From Mucilaginibacter gracilis (lineage in GTDB: Bacteria; Bacteroidota; Bacteroidia; Sphingobacteriales; Sphingobacteriaceae), in NCBI RefSeq assembly GCF_003633615.1, contig NZ_RBKU01000001.1:4526001-4590000 (forward strand): 64,000 bases of DNA, read 5' to 3'. The notes under the pieces are model-generated. The model was given only the letters and a program-made list of their open reading frames with translations, was not told where the DNA came from and did not search any database. The position numbers and the translations under genes are program-made. Below are positions 7,260 through 16,627 of the stretch, one piece after another (the first letter of the stretch is position 1; each line of letters begins with the position of its first letter).

Positions 7260-9779
7260 ATGCGTAATTTTTTTAAACTTCTATCGTCGGGGTTAATTGT
7301 ATTATTGCTTTTTGCAACAGTAAATAACAGCAGTGCGCAAGCCAAAAAGAAAAAAACACCGCACTCCCTGCGCGATTCACTTAGGCATAAAGTGCTACAG
7401 CGCGACTCAATGATGCAATCCTTTAAGCGAACCGGGGATGCTTCGTTAGATGATTTGTTGGGTAAAATTGAAAATTACACCAGCCTCTATATTCAAACCA
7501 ACTCCGACCTTTCTAAAGGATTTGATACCCTGGATATTAGCCAGCGACTTCCTACTCTAGAATCGCGCATGGCGCTCATGAAAAAAACCATTGATAATTC
7601 GGGCACGCTTGGCTACCTGGTTACTATCCGCACCATGATAGATCATATTAGCGATCAAACCAATAAATGGGAAGATAAGCTAACCGAATACAGCAACCAG
7701 CTGGATAAAATACACACCGATATTATTGCCTTTAAGCAAGATACCGTTCTGCACTCGGCGCCCGAAGACAGTACTTTACAGGATAAATACGTATTACAGG
7801 TTGAAAACCTTGAAACCAAGTGGCAAAAATTAGATAGCTGTGCAAAAAAATCAATTATAAAAATAGGGCTCCTGCAAAACCGCATTTCATCGTTATCCAT
7901 TTTAATGATAGACCTTGATGATAAAGTGGATATTAAAATTAGCCAGTTTACCCTAAATGCCATTGGCAACGAAAACGGTTTTATATGGGATATGCACAAG
8001 CAGCGCAACCCGGTAGATAGTGCCCTATTTCAAACCTATAAGCTCAATTATAAACTTTATAAATATTTTTTTACCAGCAAAGCAAACTATTGGAGCCATT
8101 TGGGGAGCGTATTGTTGTTGCTTTTGTTTTTTGCCTGGATATTAACCAGCAAACTAAAAATAGTCCGCATTAAAGGGGCCGATTGTACACAACTGTTTGC
8201 TCAAACGCATTATGTTATAAAACATCCGTTTGCATCGTCGTTAGTGGTGCTTTGCATATTGGCACCCTTCTTTTACGATCATCCGCCGCAGGTTTTTATC
8301 CAAACCATGTTAATAGGTACATTGGCTTGTATAGGTGTGCTTATTGAAAACAACTGGCCCAAACCGTTATTTACCTTCTGGAAAATACTTTTTGTGCTGG
8401 CCGTAATATGCAGTTTAGGCAATTTGTTTATTGAGATAACCCACCTTGCCCGCATATTGTTGCTGCTTTTATCGGCAACAGCAATTTATGCTGCCGTAAG
8501 GTTAATAAAGGCGGTTAAATTAATACCCGAACAATACCCACCATACCTTTTACCCATATTGAAGATTTTTATAGCCCTAAACGGGGTTTCAATAATACTT
8601 AACATAGCAGGCAGGTTTAGCCTTGCCAATATAGTGGGCTGCACAGCCATATTTAACCTTTGTATGGGTATGGGCATGTACATATTGGTACAAATACTAA
8701 TGGAAAGCTTGTTTTTACAGTTGGAAGCCAACAAAAAAACCGACAACCAGAGTGTAGCCTCGTTTTTTGATTTTAAGTTACTGCAAAAGAAATTTAAAGA
8801 TGTTTTAATAAAGGTAACCGCAATACTATGGTTAGTAATATTGGCCAAAAACCTTTTGGTTGACGATTACCTTTACGACCAGGCCAGCGATTTTTTAAAC
8901 CATCCGTACAAATTTAGCAGTACTGCTTTTACTTTTGGTAGCTTATTTATTTTCTTGATTATCATCTGGATATCGGGCTTAGTGGCACGGGTTATTAGTT
9001 ATTTTTATGATTTTGCGGGCCAGCAAACCAAGCTAACGCCGCAGGCTAAAAAAACACGTTCTTCCATTTTGCTCATCCGTTTAACGGTATTTGTTGTGGG
9101 CTTTTTTGTAGCCATTAATGCCGCAGGCATACCTATGGATAAAGTTACGCTTGTAATAGGTGCCCTGGGTGTGGGTATTGGTTTTGGTTTACAAAACATT
9201 GTAAATAACCTGGTATCGGGCGTTATACTGGCGTTTGAAAAGCCAGTGCAGGTTGGCGATATTATTGAAGTTAGCGGTAAATCCGGAACGATTACCGAGA
9301 TAGGTATCCGCTCAAGTAAAATCAATATCGGTAACGGCTCGGAGCTTATTGTACCTAACGGCGATTTGATATCGCAACACGTGGTAAACTGGACCTTATC
9401 AAACAACAACCGGCAGGTGGAGCTGATTATTGGTGTGGCTTACGGTTCGGATGTAAGTAAAATACAGGAGATACTGAAAAATATTGTTAACACACACAAA
9501 GATATTATGCAAATACCTGCCCCGGCGGTGTATTTAAACGATTTTGGCGAAAGCTCCATTGATTTTAAGGTATTGTTTTGGGCTGCCGAGATTAGCAATT
9601 GGACATCGTTAAAGAGCCAGATTATGAGCGAAATATATATCAAGTTTGCCGAAGAAGGTATTGAGATACCGCACCCTAAACGCGATATACAGGTGTTTTT
9701 CCCGGAAGGAACAGATACTAAAGCACTGGTAAAAAACGCCGAGATAACTAAAGAAAGTCCGCCGGATCAAGGTCACTAA
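7260..9779 (+). CDS. Large MscS-family mechanosensitive ion channel
   Basis: An 839-residue membrane protein, far larger than E. coli MscS (286 residues), more like MscK/MscM-type channels. A signal peptide (about 1-27, ending SSA-QA) is followed by a periplasmic, coiled-coil-prone domain (about 28-270) and about eleven hydrophobic segments (270-640). The MscS pore helix and beta domain are recognisable in VTLVIGALGVGIGFGLQN, NNLVSGVILAFEKPVQVGD and IIEVSGKSGTITEIGIRSSKI, with a cytoplasmic C-terminal domain after that. It should release osmolytes on hypo-osmotic shock. Its last 32 bases overlap the end of the convergent glycosyltransferase gene. Confidence 0.9.
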   Translation: MRNFFKLLSSGLIVLLLFATVNNSSAQAKKKKTPHSLRDSLRHKVLQRDSMMQSFKRTGDASLDDLLGKIENYTSLYIQTNSDLSKGFDTLDISQRLPTLESRMALMKKTIDNSGTLGYLVTIRTMIDHISDQTNKWEDKLTEYSNQLDKIHTDIIAFKQDTVLHSAPEDSTLQDKYVLQVENLETKWQKLDSCAKKSIIKIGLLQNRISSLSILMIDLDDKVDIKISQFTLNAIGNENGFIWDMHKQRNPVDSALFQTYKLNYKLYKYFFTSKANYWSHLGSVLLLLLFFAWILTSKLKIVRIKGADCTQLFAQTHYVIKHPFASSLVVLCILAPFFYDHPPQVFIQTMLIGTLACIGVLIENNWPKPLFTFWKILFVLAVICSLGNLFIEITHLARILLLLLSATAIYAAVRLIKAVKLIPEQYPPYLLPILKIFIALNGVSIILNIAGRFSLANIVGCTAIFNLCMGMGMYILVQILMESLFLQLEANKKTDNQSVASFFDFKLLQKKFKDVLIKVTAILWLVILAKNLLVDDYLYDQASDFLNHPYKFSSTAFTFGSLFIFLIIIWISGLVARVISYFYDFAGQQTKLTPQAKKTRSSILLIRLTVFVVGFFVAINAAGIPMDKVTLVIGALGVGIGFGLQNIVNNLVSGVILAFEKPVQVGDIIEVSGKSGTITEIGIRSSKINIGNGSELIVPNGDLISQHVVNWTLSNNNRQVELIIGVAYGSDVSKIQEILKNIVNTHKDIMQIPAPAVYLNDFGESSIDFKVLFWAAEISNWTSLKSQIMSEIYIKFAEEGIEIPHPKRDIQVFFPEGTDTKALVKNAEITKESPPDQGH

Positions 9780-10779
9780 AGTGTTTTTTCTTTCTTACAA
9801 AAAAATCGAGCACCAGGCTGCGCGTGTACATGCCTGTTAGGTTATAATTGCGGTTTCGCGATTTTACCGTGGTAATGTTTTTGGTGAACAACCTGCGCAA
9901 AAAGTTTTGATGCGCGCGGCTAACTGCCCAGGCGTTTTTATACTTGCCTTCGGTAATAAAACGGAAAAGAGCCATTAAATCGAATAAAAACCGGATGGGA
10001 ATAATAATAATGGCCCTTGAAAAAGGGAGGTTTTTTTTGAGCAGCACCATGTTATTTCTAAAATTGAGATAAGTTTTAAATGGCGATTCGGTATTGAGTG
10101 TACCTCCGCCAACATGGTAAACTTCAGATTGGGCGCAGTACATTACCTTTAAGCCCATATTTTTTAGGCGCCAGCACAGGTCAATCTCTTCCATGTGGGC
10201 AAAAAAGCGTTCGTCAAAACCCAGGCACTCGTCCCAATACTTCTTTTTGATAAACAGCGCCGCGCCCGATGCCCAAAAAATCTCTTTCGATGTTTGGTAT
10301 TGCCCCCTATCGGCCTCTATCTCAAAAAATATACGTCCCTCGCAAAATGGGTACCCAAATTTATCTATAAAGCCACCGGCTGCACCGGCGTGTTCAAAAA
10401 GGGCTTTATTACTAAACGATTTTATTTTGGGAGCAGCAGCGGCAATAAGCGCGTCCTGCTCCATCATCCTGATTACGGGTTCTATCCACCCAGAGGTAAC
10501 TTCTATGTCCGAGTTGAGCAATATGTAATAATCGGCCTGTATCCTGCTTAGTATGCGGTTATAGCCGCCCGTAAAACCGTAATTTTGGTCGTTTGTTAAA
10601 ATGGTTACAGTTGGATATTCTTCTTTTAAGAATTCAACCGAGCCGTCGGACGAGGCATTATCGCCGACAATAATTTCCAGGTTAGGATAAGTACTCGCCA
10701 AAACCGATGGCAAAAAATCGCGAAGGTAATGTTTGCCGTTCCAGTTTAATATAACAACGGCTACTTTTGGAAAAATCAT
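9748..10779 (-). CDS. Family 2 glycosyltransferase
   Basis: A 343-residue cytoplasmic or membrane-associated glycosyltransferase with the GT-A fold. The N-terminal block VAVVILNWNGKHYL, the nucleotide-binding GDNASSDGS and the metal-binding NSD in YYILLNSDIEVT are visible, followed by the acceptor-side HMEEIDLCWRLKNMG. It resembles rhamnosyl/dTDP-sugar transferases of the WbbL type, but the sugar cannot be read from the sequence. It overlaps by 4 bases the end of the upstream acyltransferase gene (order acyltransferase then GT2), which suggests a shared role in envelope glycolipid assembly. Its 3' end overlaps mscS by 32 bases. Confidence 0.9.
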   Translation of the reverse strand: MIFPKVAVVILNWNGKHYLRDFLPSVLASTYPNLEIIVGDNASSDGSVEFLKEEYPTVTILTNDQNYGFTGGYNRILSRIQADYYILLNSDIEVTSGWIEPVIRMMEQDALIAAAAPKIKSFSNKALFEHAGAAGGFIDKFGYPFCEGRIFFEIEADRGQYQTSKEIFWASGAALFIKKKYWDECLGFDERFFAHMEEIDLCWRLKNMGLKVMYCAQSEVYHVGGGTLNTESPFKTYLNFRNNMVLLKKNLPFSRAIIIIPIRFLFDLMALFRFITEGKYKNAWAVSRAHQNFLRRLFTKNITTVKSRNRNYNLTGMYTRSLVLDFFVRKKKHFSDLDPADFL

Positions 10780-11660
10780 TTATTTACATCCTCCGGCTTA
10801 AACTTCCACCTTCTGTGAGACCATAGCCAATATTGTGGTTCATTATTTATCATTTGTTCGAGATGCCGAAGATACAGATTTGTTATTTCAAATGGTTGTG
10901 TTTGCTTGGGTTCGTTAACCAAAGGCACAAATTTATATTGGTAAAACCCACGTTTAATGCGTTTTATTTCGCCAAAAACAATGGCGGAGTTAAACATGAT
11001 GGCTATTTTTTCAATACCCTGAAATACAGCGGTTTGCTGGTTTAAAAAAAGCGTAAAATATTGCGTTTCGTGCTGTACGGGGGTTTGGTCGGCAGCTAAA
11101 ACGGTAAAGGTTAAACTTTTTCTTAATTCGGTTAATTTACGCAAGGTTGCCTTCATTTGCACCAGCGTTACGCCAAAACGCCCACGCACTTTTAAATAAT
11201 ACTTGTCGGATGCGGCATCCTGCAAGGGTTTATAAACCATTACTTTTTGATACTGGGGCAAAAGGCTAAAACGTAGTATGCAAAGTTCCCAATTGCAATA
11301 ATGGCCAACGGCGGCAATCAGGCTACGGCCCTGCTGGTAATAGTCTTCAATTAATTCGGGATTGGTTAGGCGTATGCGGCGCAAAACCTGCTTTTTAGAT
11401 ATCGTTATCATTTTAATGGTTTCGAATATCAAATCGCACAGGTAACGGAAAAATTGTTTTTCAATTACTTTAAGGTCCTGCGGGCTTTTGTTTGGAAATG
11501 AATTGCGTAAATTTTGCTGTACTACCTCACGGCGATAGCCAACAATATAAAAGAGGACGATGTAAGATACATCCGACGCGAGGTACAAAAACCAAAAAGG
11601 CAGCAATGAAATAAGAAATAAAAAGAAAAACACTATTCTTGAAAGCACTGCTTTTATCAT
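10776..11660 (-). CDS. Lipid A biosynthesis (LpxL/HtrB-family) acyltransferase
   Basis: A 294-residue inner-membrane acyltransferase. A single N-terminal membrane anchor (about residues 5-25) is followed by the LABLAT domain. The catalytic H-x4-acid motif is HYCNWE in AAVGHYCNWEL, and RRWKFKPED near the end fits the family. It would add a secondary acyl chain to lipid A or to an aminolipid such as ornithine lipid. The frame is also open to an ATG at 11690, which would leave only 11 bases to the divergent WbqC gene; the ATG at 11660, giving MIKAVLSRIV, is therefore preferred. Confidence 0.85.
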   Translation of the reverse strand: MIKAVLSRIVFFFLFLISLLPFWFLYLASDVSYIVLFYIVGYRREVVQQNLRNSFPNKSPQDLKVIEKQFFRYLCDLIFETIKMITISKKQVLRRIRLTNPELIEDYYQQGRSLIAAVGHYCNWELCILRFSLLPQYQKVMVYKPLQDAASDKYYLKVRGRFGVTLVQMKATLRKLTELRKSLTFTVLAADQTPVQHETQYFTLFLNQQTAVFQGIEKIAIMFNSAIVFGEIKRIKRGFYQYKFVPLVNEPKQTQPFEITNLYLRHLEQMINNEPQYWLWSHRRWKFKPEDVNK

Positions 11661-11701
11661 TATTTTTGCTAAAATCCCAACCACAAACATAAAAAATATA
11701 T

Positions 11702-12313
11702 ATGACCGGAAAAGGCGCTATTTTGCCAATGTTCTATTTGCCTCCTGTTGAATACTTTGCACAACTAAATAAGCATAAAACCAATTTTTTAATTGAGGGC
11801 GAAGAGCATTTAATTAAGCAAACGTACCGCAACCGCGCCAATATTTATTCGCCCGATGGTGTGTTGGCTATAACAGTACCAGTTGCTAAAGGTGCCAAAG
11901 TACACACCAAAATTAAGGACGTTAAAATAAGTTACGATTTTAAATGGCAGCGATTGCATTGGCTATCGTTACAAAATTGCTACAGGCGCAGCTCTTATTT
12001 TGAATTTTATGAGGATGAGCTAGCTCCGTTTTATCATAACCACTTTGAGTACCTGTTTGATTATAACGACCAGCTATTGAGGCTGCTTATTAAGTTGTTA
12101 AAACTTAAAGTTGAGCTAAACTATACCGAGGAGTATATGCCCGAGTATTTGGAAATGGAAGACTTCCGGACAAATATTGACCCGAGAAAAGAATCGCAAT
12201 TTATCCAGAAGCCTTACTTTCAGCTTTTTGAAGAGAAGCAGGGCTTTTTAAAAAACCTGAGCATTGTTGATCTATTGTTTAACCACGGCCCTCAGGCTTT
12301 AAATTACCTGTAG
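11702..12313 (+). CDS. WbqC family protein
   Basis: A 203-residue protein of the WbqC-like family (PF08889), found in polysaccharide loci and scattered through Bacteroidota. The N-terminal LPMFYLPPVEYFAQL, the Tyr/Arg-rich KQTYRNRANIYSPDG and the central WQRLHWLSLQNCYRRSSYFEFY are the family blocks. Its biochemical role is not established; aminotransferase-like or sugar-modifying functions have been suggested from context only. It is divergent from the lipid acyltransferase, which supports an envelope role, and ends 1 base before the convergent msrA. Confidence 0.85.
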   Translation: MTGKGAILPMFYLPPVEYFAQLNKHKTNFLIEGEEHLIKQTYRNRANIYSPDGVLAITVPVAKGAKVHTKIKDVKISYDFKWQRLHWLSLQNCYRRSSYFEFYEDELAPFYHNHFEYLFDYNDQLLRLLIKLLKLKVELNYTEEYMPEYLEMEDFRTNIDPRKESQFIQKPYFQLFEEKQGFLKNLSIVDLLFNHGPQALNYL

Positions 12314-12314
12314 G

Positions 12315-12965
12315 TTATTTTGTAAACTCGGGTTTAAGCAATTGAGGCACGGCACGGCGCATTTTCATTACTTTAGGCACCGATACACTTTGTATATATC
12401 CGCTTTCGGGATGTAACTTGTAATAGCCCTGGTGGTAAACTTCGGCGGGGTATAAAGCTTTGTAGGGTACCACTTCGGTTACTATTTGGTTTTTATAATG
12501 GTGTGTAGCGTTTACTTTTTTAATTAGTTGCTCTACGGTTGCTTTTTCTTCGGGCGTGCGGTAAAAAATTGCCGAACGGTAATCTTCGCCATCATCCGGC
12601 CCCTGGTAATTAAGTTCGGTAGGGTCGTGCGCATAAAAAAATGCTTCAACTAACTGGGCATAGGTAATAACAGCAGGGTTATAATAAATTTGAACAGATT
12701 CGGCATGACCGGTATTTTTTTGGCAAACCTGCTCGTAGGTAGGGTTTTTAACCGTTCCGCCGGCATAACCTGCAACTACCTTGTTAACACCCTTTAATTC
12801 GGACATGGCCTCGCTCATGGCCCAAAAGCAGCCTCCTGCAAAAGTGGCTACTTTTTCGCCAGCCTTTGGCTCGGGTAATTTGGCAAATGAATGGTCTTCG
12901 GGCTGGCCGTTAGCACATCCCCACAACAAAACCACACTTAACAAATACAAACTTAACTTTTTCAT
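12315..12965 (-). CDS. msrA: Peptide methionine sulfoxide reductase MsrA, lipoprotein form
   Basis: A 216-residue enzyme that reduces Met-S-sulfoxide in proteins. Residues 1-17 form a lipoprotein signal with LLWGC (Cys17), so it is predicted to be anchored in the envelope. The catalytic motif GGCFWAMSEAM places the nucleophile at Cys46; the usual GCFWG is changed to GCFWA. The blocks GYAGGTVKNPTYEQVC, GHAESVQIYYNP and HDPTELNYQGPD are typical MsrA. No MsrB domain is fused. No resolving Cys near the C-terminus is evident; the Cys in YEQVCQKNTGH may serve. Confidence 0.94.
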   Translation of the reverse strand: MKKLSLYLLSVVLLWGCANGQPEDHSFAKLPEPKAGEKVATFAGGCFWAMSEAMSELKGVNKVVAGYAGGTVKNPTYEQVCQKNTGHAESVQIYYNPAVITYAQLVEAFFYAHDPTELNYQGPDDGEDYRSAIFYRTPEEKATVEQLIKKVNATHHYKNQIVTEVVPYKALYPAEVYHQGYYKLHPESGYIQSVSVPKVMKMRRAVPQLLKPEFTK

Positions 12966-13108
12966 TCGTTTTTAATTTTATACCTCAATATACGAACTTA
13001 GCATTATAGTGGTTGTAAGCGCAATGTAAGATTAGCGATTGACGGAAACACCTACAATCTTTTTAAATTGCTTTAAAGTAACAACACAAATATAATGGAT
13101 AGCTTCCG

Positions 13109-13214
13109 TTCCCTCCTTGGGGAGGGGTGTGTTAGGCGGTGAAGTGGCAGGGAGGGGTTTATTTGCTTTGCTCTCGAATAACCCCCCTCCCTACACCCTC
13201 CCGTGGGGAGGGAA
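13109..13214. repeat. Imperfect palindromic intergenic repeat (REP/MITE-like)
   Basis: A 106-bp imperfect palindrome with outer arms TTCCCTCCTTGGGGAGGGGT and a CCCTCCCGTGGGGAGGGAA counterpart, and inner arms GCAGGGAGGGGTTT / AACCCCCCTCCCT. Each arm also has its own small CCCTCC..GGAGGG palindrome. It lies alone between msrA and the DUF3820 gene and codes for nothing. Similar C/G-run palindromes occur as dispersed elements in Bacteroidota genomes (recollection, not searched). Confidence 0.75.
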
Positions 13215-13251
13215 TCGCACGCCCTCATTTGGTATTACTTCATACTCCCTA

Positions 13252-13464
13252 TTACTTCCGTTTTAACGGCGCAAGCAGATACTCTAGTCCGTTTATTTTT
13301 ATCTCGTGAATGGTATGCAACATCATACCCAGGCTGCCCTGCGGAAAACCCTGTGCGTACATCCATTCCAGGTAATGCACAGGCAAATTGCATATCATGG
13401 TGCCTTTGTACTTGCCATAAGGCATAGGCGTAACTATTATTTTTTTAAGAATATCCGGGTCCAA
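13252..13464 (-). CDS. DUF3820 family protein
   Basis: A 70-residue cytosolic protein. The pattern MPYGKYKGT..CNLPVHYLEWMYAQGFPQGSLG..EIKINGLEYL is the DUF3820 signature, a small domain also found at the C-terminus of exodeoxyribonuclease X-like proteins and in a quorum-sensing-regulated virulence factor family. No ATG lies between the upstream in-frame stop and the domain; the start is a TTG at 13462-13464, which gives the MDPDILKK beginning expected for the family. Function is unknown. Confidence 0.82.
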   Translation of the reverse strand: MDPDILKKIIVTPMPYGKYKGTMICNLPVHYLEWMYAQGFPQGSLGMMLHTIHEIKINGLEYLLAPLKRK

Positions 13465-13506
13465 ATTAATGTTGCTTGCTTACAGCAAATATAGCACTAA
13501 CCGGGT

Positions 13507-14454
13507 TTACAAAAATCTTTTTTGCACCTCTCTAACGGCAAAATAACCTATAGTAACCGATACCAGGGCAATAGCCGCTAAATTAAATTTGGTTGATACC
13601 ATTAACGGCGGCACGTATTCTACCCCATCAGCATCAGCCATAGCGGGTACCTGCACATATCGCCCGTTGGCGGGTATGGCTATATCCTCAAAGTTGTCGG
13701 CCAGGTTTTTTAATTCGGTTTGCAGCTCTTTGCCTCGCATGGTATAGCCATGCCCCGTGGCCACTGTACGGGGTTCTAACTGGTAAAGCTTCCTTACGGA
13801 TTGTGCTGCCGCGGCCCAATCGGTAGTAAGGTATTTGGGTGGTCCCGATAGTTTTTGCGCAAATATTAGGGCGTAAAATGCCGATTCGGTTTTGGTAGTA
13901 ACAAATGCATCACCGGCAATTAGCGTGGCATTCAATTTAAAAAACAAAGATACGTGCCCCGGCGAGTGGCCCGGTGTATGAATAGTTTTCCATTCGGGCA
14001 GTTCAGTAATATCGCCGCTGGTATCTAAAGCCTGTATCTTATCACCCAAATCAATTGGCTTTGTTGGGTACGACCATGAGAGCCAACTCATTAAACCGCC
14101 GCCAACGGTTGGATCAGCGGGTGGGTATGATGATCGCCCGGTTAAATAAGGCAGTTCCAAAGGGTGGGCGTAAACGGGTACATCCCAATGCTTCAATAAC
14201 TCGGATAGTGACCCGGTATGGTCAAAATGGCCGTGAGTTAAAATAATGGCCTCCGGTTTGGCACCCTCGCCAAACAAAGCTTCGGCCATGCGGATTATTT
14301 TTGACGAATAACCAGGCAAACCAGCATCTATCAAAACCCATCCATCGGCAATACCTTTGCGGTTAGCCACCATGTATATGTTTACAAAAAGGGTTTTCAT
14401 TCCCCAAACTCCCTGCGTAACCTGGTAATAATTCACTTTGTTGTTTAACATCAT
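13507..14454 (-). CDS. MBL-fold metallo-hydrolase with C-terminal membrane anchor
   Basis: A 315-residue metallo-beta-lactamase-fold hydrolase. The zinc-binding signature is THGHFDHTG (about residues 73-81), supported by HTPGHSPGHVSLF, AGDAFV and the late His in VATGHGYTM. A hydrophobic helix at about 290-310 (FNLAAIALVSVTIGYFAV) likely tethers it to the inner membrane. The substrate cannot be told; glyoxalase-II-like, lactonase and phosphodiesterase activities all occur in this fold. Two consecutive ATG codons (14454, 14451) are equally possible starts. Confidence 0.85.
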   Translation of the reverse strand: MMLNNKVNYYQVTQGVWGMKTLFVNIYMVANRKGIADGWVLIDAGLPGYSSKIIRMAEALFGEGAKPEAIILTHGHFDHTGSLSELLKHWDVPVYAHPLELPYLTGRSSYPPADPTVGGGLMSWLSWSYPTKPIDLGDKIQALDTSGDITELPEWKTIHTPGHSPGHVSLFFKLNATLIAGDAFVTTKTESAFYALIFAQKLSGPPKYLTTDWAAAAQSVRKLYQLEPRTVATGHGYTMRGKELQTELKNLADNFEDIAIPANGRYVQVPAMADADGVEYVPPLMVSTKFNLAAIALVSVTIGYFAVREVQKRFL

Positions 14455-14620
14455 AATTAGTATAGTAGTTCTATATGGTTTAACAGCATTAGTAGTTGAG
14501 TGTTTTACAATTACTTAATATATTTTAATTATTAAGCAATAAAAGGATGCTTTTATGGACAATTCTATTTAAAACACAAATGCCGCCGATGCGTTAAGTA
14601 AGCATACTAAATAACACATT

Positions 14621-14860
14621 ATGGAAACGTTTGAAACAACATTAACAGGAAGCGACGGATTGGTTGATGGCATAGTTACGCCGGTCAGTCATGCGTCATT
14701 TAACGAAATATATAAGTTTACCTCACTGGACGATTCGTTACATTTGACTATCGCCAGGGATTATACCGGCAAATGGATTCGCGTTGCCGGATCGGAGCCT
14801 TACTTTTCGGGTTGGGTTGCTGAACTGGCAGAACATATTGCAGAATTAAAAGTAAAATAG
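14621..14860 (+). CDS. Small conserved-looking protein, function unknown
   Basis: A 79-residue acidic cytosolic protein with no signal peptide or membrane segment: it starts METFETTLTG and ends HIAELKVK. I do not recognise a family. It lies 2 bases before the aldo/keto reductase gene and is almost certainly in the same transcript. The predicted beta-rich N-terminal part followed by an amphipathic helix could be a small partner protein, but nothing in the sequence shows a function. Confidence 0.7.
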   Translation: METFETTLTGSDGLVDGIVTPVSHASFNEIYKFTSLDDSLHLTIARDYTGKWIRVAGSEPYFSGWVAELAEHIAELKVK

Positions 14861-14862
14861 AA

Positions 14863-15807
14863 ATGGACAAAGTAAAATTAGGCACAACCGGTATTGATGT
14901 GAGCCCGCTATGTTTTGGCGGAAATGTTTTTGGTTGGACGATAGACGAAGCGACATCATTTAAAATACTGGATGCCGCAACCAACGCCGGTATTAATTTC
15001 ATAGATACTGCCGACGTATATTCGACATGGGCGCATGGCGGCGAAGGCGGTCAATCGGAAACGATAATTGGCAAATGGCTAAAACAAAGCGGCAAACGCG
15101 ATAATGTTATTATTGCCACCAAAGTTGGTAAGGAGATGGGGCCGGATAAAAAGGGCCTTTCCAGAGCATATATTACCCAGGCAGTTGAAGACTCATTAAA
15201 ACGCTTGCAAACGGATTATATTGATCTATACCAATCTCACGATGATGATACCCATACACCACTACGCGAAACTCTTGAAGTTTACACCGATTTAATTAAA
15301 CAGGGCAAGGTGCGCGCCATTGGTGCATCAAACTACAGTGCCACACGTTTAACAGAGGCTTTGCATGTTAGTAAAGAGCATAATCTGGCTACCTACCAAA
15401 CCCTGCAACCGCTATATAATTTATATGACCGTGCAGATTTTGAAGCCGAATTTAAAGACGTGTGCTTAGAAAACGATATTGCTGTAATTAACTTTTACGC
15501 CCTGGCAAGCGGTTTTTTAACCGGGAAATATCGCACCGAAGCAGATTTAGCTACCACTAAACGTGCAAGCAACAAAAAATACCTCAACAATAGAGGCCTT
15601 AAAATATTAAACGCCATCGACCAGGTTGCGGCGCAATACCGTGCCAACCCTGCACAGGTATCAATAGCCTGGTTACTGGCGCAACCCGCTGTTACCGCAC
15701 CAATTGCCAGTGCCACCAGCATTGAGCAACTGGCCGATTTAGTTAAGGCTACAAATTTAAAGCTTGATACCGAAGCAATAGCATTACTGACAGAGGCTAG
15801 CAATTAA
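14863..15807 (+). CDS. Aldo/keto reductase
   Basis: A 314-residue NADPH-dependent TIM-barrel oxidoreductase. The catalytic tetrad is visible as Asp and Tyr in INFIDTADVYSTW, Lys in VIIATKVGKEMG and His in YQSHDDDTHTPL. The cofactor-binding C-terminal part has IASATSIEQLADL. It belongs to the AKR group typical of YajO/Tas-like enzymes that reduce small aldehydes; the substrate is not readable. It starts 2 bases after the small unknown gene 14621-14860. Confidence 0.92.
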   Translation: MDKVKLGTTGIDVSPLCFGGNVFGWTIDEATSFKILDAATNAGINFIDTADVYSTWAHGGEGGQSETIIGKWLKQSGKRDNVIIATKVGKEMGPDKKGLSRAYITQAVEDSLKRLQTDYIDLYQSHDDDTHTPLRETLEVYTDLIKQGKVRAIGASNYSATRLTEALHVSKEHNLATYQTLQPLYNLYDRADFEAEFKDVCLENDIAVINFYALASGFLTGKYRTEADLATTKRASNKKYLNNRGLKILNAIDQVAAQYRANPAQVSIAWLLAQPAVTAPIASATSIEQLADLVKATNLKLDTEAIALLTEASN

Positions 15808-15955
15808 GCAACTCAATATTAAACTATTGCGGTAAAGAGGCAATCTTTAAAACTATACAGATGAAAAAAAATTAGTTGTGGATACCCTATGCCTCATGCT
15901 GTTTTAAAACAGTAAACTAAACCGCAATTACAAAAAGCATAAATAGCAATTTGCA

Positions 15956-16627
15956 TTACAACCCTTGCAAATTTAACTGAAAGCAATACGAAGTAAACAA
16001 GCCATGATGAGCCAGCGAGATAGGCATGCAGGCTTCAATATTGTTAACTAAAAGAACAGGATAACCAACCGGGCTTTTTTGCAAAGCGAGATCTTGCTTT
16101 ATAAAAACACTGCTGAGTTTGTTTAGTAAAAACGTGCGTACAAGTTGCGATTGATGTTGATGGCCGCCATTAGCAATACGCTGCACGCCCCAGTAAACAT
16201 GAGGAAACAAGCTATTGTTACTTACAATAGTGGCAATATAATATTGATGAATAATGGTTTTAAAAAATAGTGTTTGGCCGTTGCCGGTGGCGCACCCAAA
16301 ACAAAAATCATTATGGTTTGGGCTACCCTCCCAGCTATCACTATTAAATTGGGCGGCGTTGTATAATGCGGGAACGGTAATTTGTTTAACTACAATTTTA
16401 ATGGGCGCAAATACCAATTGCGGGTTAAGCCTTTTTTGATATTTATAAACGGCCTCTTTAACCGACCATAGTAACCATACAAAACTTTGTAACGGTAGCG
16501 TAGCTATGGCCGGATCATGAAGTTCAATTTCGGCGGGAGTGATAAATTTGGAATAGAAACGAGTATCGGCAGTGCGCTGCTTGTTGATGGCATTCAAATC
16601 AACAATATCGTTGCCGATGCTTATCAA
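15956..16627 (-). CDS. 4'-phosphopantetheinyl transferase superfamily protein
   Basis: A 223-residue enzyme expected to load the phosphopantetheine arm onto acyl carrier proteins. The two family motifs are present: SIGNDIVDL at residues 3-11 (metal-binding Asp) and WSVKEAVYKYQ. The N-terminal half resembles AcpS, while the overall length is closer to Sfp types. It begins with TTG, and that TTGA overlaps the stop codon of the ACP gene just upstream, so the two are probably translationally coupled. The natural substrates are likely the ACP of 16624-16881 and perhaps that of 25672-25935. It is the last gene of the leftward half of the dialkylresorcinol-type locus. Confidence 0.85.
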   Translation of the reverse strand: MISIGNDIVDLNAINKQRTADTRFYSKFITPAEIELHDPAIATLPLQSFVWLLWSVKEAVYKYQKRLNPQLVFAPIKIVVKQITVPALYNAAQFNSDSWEGSPNHNDFCFGCATGNGQTLFFKTIIHQYYIATIVSNNSLFPHVYWGVQRIANGGHQHQSQLVRTFLLNKLSSVFIKQDLALQKSPVGYPVLLVNNIEACMPISLAHHGLFTSYCFQLNLQGL

